This document shows, in pieces, positions 7,801 to 9,203 of a DNA stretch of 9,203 nucleotides. This stretch comes from Bordetella parapertussis (GTDB taxonomy: Bacteria > Pseudomonadota > Gammaproteobacteria > Burkholderiales > Burkholderiaceae), in assembly GCA_945901665.1 (NCBI GenBank), contig CAMDLJ010000082.1:1-9203 (forward strand), read 5' to 3'. Positions within the stretch are counted from its first letter, which is position 1, and the number at the start of each line of letters is the position of its first letter. The translations under genes and the position numbers were made by a program. The notes beneath the pieces were generated by a model. That model did not search any database. It saw only the letters and a list, made by a program, of their open reading frames with translations, and was not told the origin of the DNA.

Positions 7801-8286
7801 TTAAGCTGCCAGCGCCGTCTCGATGTCTTTGGTGATTTTGGCCGGTGTGTCGGTGGGCGCATAGCGGGCCAACACTTGGCCATCTTTGCCGATCAAAAAC
7901 TTGGTGAAGTTCCATTTGATGCCTTCGCTGCCCAATATCCCAGGCGCTTGCGCTTTGAGCCATTGGAACAAGGGGTGAGCGTCGGCGCCGTTGACATTGA
8001 CTTTGGCCATCATCGGGAAACTCACGCCATAGTTCTTTTGGCAAAAGGCACCGATTTCTTCATTGCTGCCAGGGTCTTGGCCGCCAAACTGGTTGCACGG
8101 AAAACCCATCACCGTCAAACCTTTGCTGCCATGGCTTTGGTGCAAAGCCTCTAGGCCAGTGAATTGAGGCGTGAAGCCACAGGCGCTGGCGGTGTTGACG
8201 ATGAGCAGCACCCGGCCTTGCAGGTCGGCCAATGAGATGGTGTTTCCGTCGATGCTTTGGGCTTGAAAGTCGCTGAGTTGGGGCAT
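7801..8286 (-). CDS. Glutathione peroxidase family protein (thioredoxin-type, BtuE-like)
   Basis: This encodes a 161-residue cytoplasmic thiol peroxidase that reduces hydrogen peroxide and organic hydroperoxides. The catalytic set is visible: peroxidatic Cys36 in NTASACGFTPQF, Gln70 in FPCNQFGGQ, and Trp125/Asn126 in KWNFTKF. It uses Cys rather than selenocysteine. Cys82 lies 46 residues after Cys36, about the spacing of the resolving cysteine in thioredoxin-dependent members, so thioredoxin is the likelier reductant than glutathione (inference). The ATG read from 8286-8284 is preferred over an in-frame GTG-type start at 8343 because GGAG lies six bases before it on the minus strand and family members begin about here. 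The gene converges on glcF and diverges from the lyase-family gene. Confidence 0.94.
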   Translation of the reverse strand: MPQLSDFQAQSIDGNTISLADLQGRVLLIVNTASACGFTPQFTGLEALHQSHGSKGLTVMGFPCNQFGGQDPGSNEEIGAFCQKNYGVSFPMMAKVNVNGADAHPLFQWLKAQAPGILGSEGIKWNFTKFLIGKDGQVLARYAPTDTPAKITKDIETALAA

Positions 8287-8344
8287 GGGTTTCTCCGAAA
8301 GTGGGGGCTGTTGTTGCCAGATTGTCGCCAAAATGAAAACCACT

Positions 8345-8387
8345 CAGGGGTGATGATGGGTACTGCGCGGCGCAGTACAGTCCCCTG
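8345..8387. promoter_or_regulatory. Nested inverted repeat in the divergent intergenic region
   Basis: The core GTACTGCG-CGG-CGCAGTAC (8360-8378) is a perfect 19-base dyad with eight-base arms. It is enclosed by a second pair, CAGGGG (8345-8350) and CCCCTG (8382-8387). The block sits between the divergent peroxidase and lyase-family genes, and ends six bases before a TTGACA -35 box. This is a natural place for a regulator-binding operator. No T-run follows, so a terminator is unlikely. Confidence 0.55.
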
Positions 8388-8392
8388 CGACA

Positions 8393-8422
8393 TTGACAAA
8401 CCCAAACCGCGGGTCCAACAAT
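8393..8422 (+). promoter_or_regulatory. Candidate sigma-70 promoter of the lyase-family gene
   Basis: A perfect TTGACA at 8393-8398 is followed, after 18 bases, by AACAAT at 8417-8422, which matches four of six bases of TATAAT. The start would be near 8429, giving a leader of about 38 bases before the ATG at 8467. The large dyad lies directly upstream. Confidence 0.4.
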
Positions 8423-8466
8423 GCGCCGCAACCCCCCGCACAACCTTTTGTTTTGAGGAATCCACC

Positions 8467-9203
8467 ATGCCCCGCAGCGTCGCCAACGCCTTGTTGAACC
8501 AACAATTTCGCCAAGCCCTGACCCCTGGCGCCGGGCATTTGATGCCGGGTGCAGCCAATGCGCTGGCTGCCCGGGTGATCGAGGCCACGGGTCACCGCAT
8601 GCTGATGGTCAGCGGGGCTGCTGTGGCCAACACCTATTTGGGTGCGCCCGATATTGGCTTGGTGTCGTTGGCCGAGTTGGCCGCCCATGTGGGCGCCATC
8701 CGCGATGCGGTCAATATCCCGCTGTTGGTGGATGGGGACACCGGCTTTGGCAATGCCATCAATGTGGTGCACACGGTGCGGGTGCTGGAGCGTGCCGGGG
8801 CCAACGCCATCATGCTGGAGGACCAAACCTTTCCCAAGCGCTGCGGCCATTTTGAAAACAAGACCGTGATCTCCAAGTCAGAGATGGTGCAAAAAATCAA
8901 GGCCGCTGTGGACACCCGCGAAGACGAGCAAATGATGATTTTGGCCCGCACCGATGCCCGATCCATGGAGGGGCTCGAGGCCGCCATGGACCGCGCCCGG
9001 GCTTACCAAGAAGCGGGGGCCGACTTTTTGTTCATCGAAGCCCCGCTCAATATTGAAGAGCTCGCGGCCATTCCGCGCGAGGTGCCTGGCGTGCACGTGT
9101 GCAACCTGGTGGTGGGTGGCAAAACGCCGCTGCTGCCGCAAAAAGAGCTGGCCAAAATGGGCTTTTCGGTCGTTTTGTATGCCAACTTGGCCTTGCAGGC
9201 CTC
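8467..9203 (+). CDS. Isocitrate lyase/PEP mutase superfamily protein, C-terminally truncated by the window edge
   Basis: The first 245 residues are present and the frame is open to the last base; family members usually have about 270-300. The ATG at 8467 has GAGGA at 8455-8459 seven bases upstream. This superfamily cleaves or forms C-C (rarely P-C) bonds next to a carboxylate in a TIM-type barrel with magnesium. Visible elements are LVDGDTGFGN (87-96, metal and substrate site D89/D91), LEDQ (117-120) and PKRCGH (123-128), with Cys126 as the lyase catalytic acid. ARTDAR (160-165) and the glutamate of FIEAP (191) follow. KRCGH rather than the mutase-type motif argues for a lyase or decarboxylase, such as methylisocitrate lyase, dimethylmalate lyase or oxaloacetate decarboxylase. 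No prpC/prpD-type neighbour is visible, so prpB is not assigned. Confidence 0.88.
   Translation, partial: MPRSVANALLNQQFRQALTPGAGHLMPGAANALAARVIEATGHRMLMVSGAAVANTYLGAPDIGLVSLAELAAHVGAIRDAVNIPLLVDGDTGFGNAINVVHTVRVLERAGANAIMLEDQTFPKRCGHFENKTVISKSEMVQKIKAAVDTREDEQMMILARTDARSMEGLEAAMDRARAYQEAGADFLFIEAPLNIEELAAIPREVPGVHVCNLVVGGKTPLLPQKELAKMGFSVVLYANLALQA

Noticed and set aside
7782..7805. CCCC-AACA-GGGG hairpin with partial flanking pairing at the end of the peroxidase gene
   Set aside because: The stem is broken by mismatches and has no T-run on either strand, so a terminator call is not justified.

Overview
The window looks like chromosomal DNA of a betaproteobacterium, most likely Burkholderiales/Comamonadaceae (Limnohabitans- or Rhodoferax-like). 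The basis is the moderately high GC, the strong preference for TTG leucine codons, the typical Shine-Dalgarno sites, and the gene order ComM/YifB <- | -> TorF-type porin, PII protein, ammonium transporter. The genus is inferred, since no marker gene is present.

Layout. Positions 1-55 (minus) hold the first 18 codons of a ComM/YifB-type AAA ATPase. Divergent from it lies a TorF-family putative outer-membrane porin (227-1018) with its own terminator. A 316-base gene-free stretch follows, with clustered short inverted repeats, a candidate NtrC site and a very good sigma-54 promoter (1351-1366). That promoter faces a nitrogen operon: a second TorF-family porin (1399-2196), a GlnK/GlnB-type PII protein (2222-2560) and the ammonium channel AmtB (2596-4071), closed by a strong intrinsic terminator (4105-4136). 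Next come a lone aldose 1-epimerase family gene (4221-5096), a hairpin-bearing 197-base gap, and the glycolate oxidase subunit genes glcE (5294-6445) and glcF (6451-7683) without an adjacent glcD. A thioredoxin-type glutathione peroxidase lies on the minus strand (7801-8286). Across a divergent intergenic region with a large dyad, a member of the isocitrate lyase/PEP mutase superfamily (8467 to the window end) runs off the edge.

How the genes work together. The porin-glnK-amtB block reads as a nitrogen-limitation uptake unit: outer-membrane protein, inner-membrane ammonium channel and its PII gate, presumably switched on by NtrC and sigma-54. The glcEF pair supplies the FAD-binding and iron-sulfur subunits of membrane-associated glycolate oxidase; the catalytic GlcD must be encoded elsewhere. 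The epimerase, peroxidase and lyase-family genes look like independent housekeeping or accessory genes.

I found no CRISPR array, RNA gene, insertion sequence, phage gene or clearly new system. The most interesting items are the two differently regulated tandem porins, the sigma-54/NtrC architecture in front of the second one, the structured segment between them, the missing glcD, and the dyads at 5246-5267 and 8345-8387.
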